Below are positions 7,346 to 8,483 of a DNA stretch of 8,483 nucleotides, piece by piece; the first letter of the stretch is position 1; the number at the start of each line of letters is the position of its first letter. This DNA is from Lachnospiraceae bacterium (GTDB taxonomy: Bacteria > Bacillota > Clostridia > Lachnospirales > Lachnospiraceae). A program made the position numbers and the translations under genes. The notes under the pieces are model-generated. The model did no database searches. It was given only the letters and a program-made list of their open reading frames with translations, and had not been told where the DNA came from. The stretch is taken from positions 1-8,483 of the forward strand of contig JAFSRL010000123.1 in NCBI GenBank assembly GCA_017446125.1, given 5' to 3'.

Positions 7346-7361
7346 GCTCCCAATCCTAAAA

Positions 7362-7390
7362 ATTATATCACAAGGCTGACGGTATGACAA
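7362..7390 (-). promoter_or_regulatory. Sigma-A-type promoter of the ABC exporter / t6A cluster
   Basis: The -35 TTGTCA (7390-7385) is one mismatch from consensus. A 17-nt spacer leads to a perfect -10 TATAAT (7367-7362), extended by TGA directly upstream. Initiation near 7355 would give a leader of about 20 nt that includes the AGGAGG site. No operator-like dyad is visible inside it. Confidence 0.82.
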
Positions 7391-7421
7391 TATCTTCTAA
7401 TCGGTTTTTCGTTTTCGTATT

Positions 7422-7487
7422 AATTACACAGGTGACGGTGGTGTGTGTAATTCCTGAATTACACACACCTCCGTCACCTGTGTAATT
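7422..7487. repeat. 66-bp near-perfect palindrome, each arm itself palindromic at its ends
   Basis: Arms of 31 nt (7422-7452 and 7457-7487) flank a 4-nt centre (CCTG) and differ at one position. Each arm also begins with AATTACAC and ends with GTGTAATT, so the end motif occurs four times and each arm can fold on its own. The interior carries CAGGTGACGG. There is no U-run next to it on either strand, so it does not look like an ordinary terminator. It lies between the terminator of the peptide gene and the ABC operon promoter. A non-autonomous palindromic repeat (REP/MITE-like) is the best guess. No target-site duplication is evident. Confidence 0.85.
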
Positions 7488-7492
7488 CTCCC

Positions 7493-7520
7493 AAGAAAAC
7501 AGGAGCCCGAACGGCTCCTG
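7493..7520 (-). terminator. Rho-independent terminator of the 25-residue peptide gene
   Basis: On the minus strand a perfect 8-bp stem CAGGAGCC / GGCTCCTG (7520-7500) closes a 5-nt loop (GTTCG) and is followed by TTTTCTT. On the plus strand the stem is followed by GCTTTCC only, so it works in the minus direction. It begins 39 nt after the peptide stop. Confidence 0.88.
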
Positions 7521-7559
7521 CTTTCCCCCTAAATACATACCCAATTTCAACAGCTTCAA

Positions 7560-7637
7560 TTAAAAACCAAAGATACTGCCAAGGCTGGAGATGAAGTTTA
7601 AGAGTGCCTGAAGTGCCTGAAGAATCGCTGCAAACAT
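7560..7637 (-). CDS. 25-residue uncharged amphipathic peptide of unknown function
   Basis: This short gene starts with ATG at 7637, preceded by AAAGGAGG at a 6-nt spacing, and ends with TAA at 7562-7560. The peptide begins MFAAILQALQALLNFI and ends SSLGSIFGF. It has no charged residue. Polar residues Q7, Q10, N14, S17 (S18) and S21 fall at 3-4-3-4 spacing and line up on one helix face; the rest is Ala, Leu, Ile and Phe. This predicts a membrane-active or self-associating amphipathic helix. A 9-nt tandem repeat (CTTCAGGCA twice) encodes the LQALQA part. There is no leader with a GG cleavage site and no Cys, Thr or other modification cue. It has its own promoter, a dyad over the -35, a leader hairpin and a terminator. 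By shape it could be a phenol-soluble-modulin-like secreted peptide, a leaderless bacteriocin-like peptide or a small hydrophobic toxin; none can be assigned. The ABC exporter transcribed next in the same direction is a possible partner. Confidence 0.8.
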   Translation of the reverse strand: MFAAILQALQALLNFISSLGSIFGF

Positions 7638-7643
7638 CCTGTT

Positions 7644-7651
7644 CCTCCTTT
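7644..7651 (-). promoter_or_regulatory. Strong ribosome binding site of the 25-residue peptide
   Basis: AAAGGAGG on the minus strand is a full anti-16S match, 6 nt before ATG 7637. It is the main evidence that this very short frame is translated. Confidence 0.88.
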
Positions 7652-7653
7652 CC

Positions 7654-7671
7654 ACTGCATTTTCTTGCAGT
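7654..7671 (-). other. Small hairpin in the leader of the peptide mRNA
   Basis: ACTGCA (7671-7666) pairs perfectly with TGCAGT (7659-7654) around the loop AGAAAA (minus strand). It sits 2 nt upstream of the Shine-Dalgarno, leaves that site open, and could stabilise the 5' end of the message or tune translation. Six base pairs could arise by chance. Confidence 0.5.
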
Positions 7672-7692
7672 ATTTTAATTCTTTGTGTGTAC

Positions 7693-7721
7693 ATTGTACT
7701 TGTATGATAGTTTATTGTCAA
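7693..7721 (-). promoter_or_regulatory. Near-consensus promoter of the 25-residue peptide gene
   Basis: A perfect -35 TTGACA (7721-7716), a 17-nt spacer and TACAAT (7698-7693, one mismatch) indicate a strong housekeeping-sigma promoter. The predicted start near 7686 gives a leader of about 49 nt and, with the terminator at 7493, a transcript of about 190 nt. Confidence 0.85.
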
Positions 7722-7736
7722 GGCGCAACTATCATA
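7703..7736. promoter_or_regulatory. Perfect 10-bp dyad centred on the -35 box of the peptide promoter (candidate operator)
   Basis: TATGATAGTT (7703-7712) and AACTATCATA (7727-7736) are perfect inverted repeats separated by 14 nt, 24 nt centre to centre. One half-site lies in the promoter spacer; the other lies just upstream of the -35, so a bound dimer would cover RNA polymerase contacts. This geometry fits a repressor operator best. The regulator is not encoded in the window. Confidence 0.6.
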
Positions 7737-7845
7737 ATATCAATCAAATTTCACGAAAATATTGTTTTCAGAATTGTATGCGATTTGACAGATTATTCAT
7801 TTTCCTAATGACGCAATGTAATTATCTGATTTTTCTGAAATTTGT
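7737..7845. other. AT-rich spacer between the peptide promoter and the pckA promoter
   Basis: This completes the roughly 320-nt divergent interval between the peptide ATG and the pckA ATG. I see no supported gene, no strong stem-loop and no further complete promoter. It could hold regulatory sites for either divergent unit, but none is recognisable. Confidence 0.5.
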
Positions 7846-7874
7846 GTGACATTTCCACGCAATTGTGCTATAAT
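7846..7874 (+). promoter_or_regulatory. Extended -10 promoter of pckA
   Basis: The -35 GTGACA (7846-7851), a 17-nt spacer and a perfect TATAAT (7869-7874) preceded by TGC form an extended -10 promoter. Initiation near 7881 would leave a leader of about 74 nt before pckA. Confidence 0.82.
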
Positions 7875-7905
7875 TTTCGTTAGGCGCTCCCTTTTGCGGC
7901 GTGCC

Positions 7906-7930
7906 GTCAAGCTTTGTACTGTCAACCTTT
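7906..7930 (+). repeat. Short direct repeat in the pckA leader
   Basis: GTCAAGCTTT (7906-7915) and GTCAACCTTT (7921-7930) match at nine of ten positions with a 15-nt period, within the pckA 5' leader. It may be a protein- or RNA-binding site or a chance repeat. No known riboswitch or attenuator is recognised. Confidence 0.35.
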
Positions 7931-7954
7931 ATTCAAATGGAAAGGGATCACATT

Positions 7955-8483
7955 ATGGCAAACATCGATTTAGGCAAGTATGGAATCACAGACGTAAAAG
8001 AGATCGTCTACAATCCTTCGTTTGAAATGCTTTACGACGAAGAGATGAAGCCGGATCTTGAAGGCTTCGAAAAAGGTCAGCTCTCCGAACTCGACGCCGT
8101 CAACGTTATGACCGGTATCTACACCGGCCGCAGCCCGGCGGACAAGTACATCGTCATGGACGATAACTCGAAGGACACCGTCTGGTGGACCTCCGACGAA
8201 TACAAGAACGACAACCACCCGATGACCGGGGAAACCTGGAACGTGGTCAAGGACCTCGCGGCCAAAGAGCTTTCGGGCAAGCGCCTCTTTGTTGTCGACG
8301 CCTTCTGCGGCGCGAACAAGGACACGCGCATGGCGATCCGCTTCATCATGGAGGTCGCATGGCAGGCGCACTTTGTCAAGAACATGTTCATCCAGCCCAC
8401 CGAGGAAGAGCTCGAGAACTTCACCCCCGATTTCATCAGCTACAACGCTTCCAAAGCGAAGGTCGAGAACTACAAGGAGCTGG
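7955..8483 (+). CDS. pckA: ATP-dependent phosphoenolpyruvate carboxykinase, N-terminal part (3' end outside window)
   Basis: PckA interconverts oxaloacetate plus ATP with phosphoenolpyruvate, CO2 and ADP in the cytoplasm. It serves gluconeogenesis or, in many rumen and gut anaerobes, CO2-fixing PEP carboxylation toward succinate. The 176 visible codons begin MANIDLGKYGITDVKEIVYN. They contain MTGIYTGRSPADKYIV (52-67, the substrate-binding Arg region of the ATP-type enzyme), a DDNSKDTVWW segment and VVDAFCGANKDTRM. All are characteristic of the ATP-dependent family and not of the GTP family. The kinase P-loop and metal sites would lie beyond the window. The ATG at 7955 has AAAGGG 8 nt upstream. 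It is transcribed divergently from the peptide gene and from the ABC cluster. Confidence 0.96.
   Translation, partial: MANIDLGKYGITDVKEIVYNPSFEMLYDEEMKPDLEGFEKGQLSELDAVNVMTGIYTGRSPADKYIVMDDNSKDTVWWTSDEYKNDNHPMTGETWNVVKDLAAKELSGKRLFVVDAFCGANKDTRMAIRFIMEVAWQAHFVKNMFIQPTEEELENFTPDFISYNASKAKVENYKEL

Noticed and set aside
7422..7487. The long palindrome as a bidirectional terminator
   Set aside because: Neither flank has a T-run immediately after the stem, and the peptide gene already has a clear terminator at 7493-7520.
7368..7559. A 63-codon minus-strand frame just after the peptide stop
   Set aside because: It starts with TTG without a ribosome site and reads through the terminator, the 66-bp palindrome and the ABC promoter. 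Its content follows those elements and is not protein-like.
7785..7813. TTGACA at 7785-7790 as an upstream pckA promoter
   Set aside because: The -35 is perfect, but nothing at 16-18 nt spacing resembles TATAAT (about ATGACG). The promoter at 7846-7874 is far better.
7778..7849. A 23-codon plus-strand frame beginning MRFDRLFIFL
   Set aside because: It has no Shine-Dalgarno sequence and no good promoter, and its stop overlaps the pckA -35. It contrasts with the well-equipped 25-codon gene on the other strand.
7970..8436. Two overlapping minus-strand frames of 105 and 133 codons
   Set aside because: Both are antisense to pckA, whose protein sequence matches the ATP-type family throughout. They show no motif or ribosome site.

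Overview
The window looks like chromosome of a Bacillota (Clostridia) species, plausibly Lachnospiraceae. This is an inference from the tsaE, tsaB-rimI fusion, tsaD gene order, the strong AAGGAGG-type ribosome binding sites, GC-rich genes with AT-rich spacers, and an ATP-type PEP carboxykinase. No rRNA, tRNA, CRISPR array or transposase gene was seen.

Positions 1-7390, minus strand: eight tightly packed genes reading right to left. First come three genes of a MacAB/YknXYZ-type ABC exporter: ATPase (TTG start), membrane-fusion adaptor and FtsX-type permease. A 31-nt gap follows, then tsaE, a tsaB-rimI fusion, rnz-like RNase Z, a membrane-anchored protein of unknown function, and tsaD, which runs off the left edge. 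Most junctions overlap by 3-8 nt. A good promoter (TTGTCA, 17 nt, TGaTATAAT) sits just before the ATPase; a weaker one may restart transcription at tsaE. The second half of the cluster is concerned with tRNA: t6A37 synthesis (TsaB, TsaD, TsaE) and tRNA 3'-end processing (RNase Z), plus acetylation of ribosomal protein S18 (RimI).

Positions 7391-7954 are AT-rich and hold no long gene, but are dense in signals. A complete, isolated minus-strand unit encodes a 25-residue uncharged amphipathic peptide. It has a near-consensus promoter, a perfect 10-bp dyad centred on the -35 box, a leader hairpin, a strong ribosome binding site, and a rho-independent terminator. This peptide unit is the most promising undescribed element here. 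Between it and the ABC operon lies a 66-bp near-perfect palindrome. On the other side is the divergent promoter of pckA.

Positions 7955-8483, plus strand: the first 176 codons of pckA (ATP-dependent PEP carboxykinase).

The other notable feature is a palindromic repeat at 1-53. It lies inside tsaD and is read in frame as protein, at a loop that is variable in the family. It shares the octamer CAGGTGAC with the palindrome at 7422-7487, so both may belong to one family of mobile palindromic repeats.
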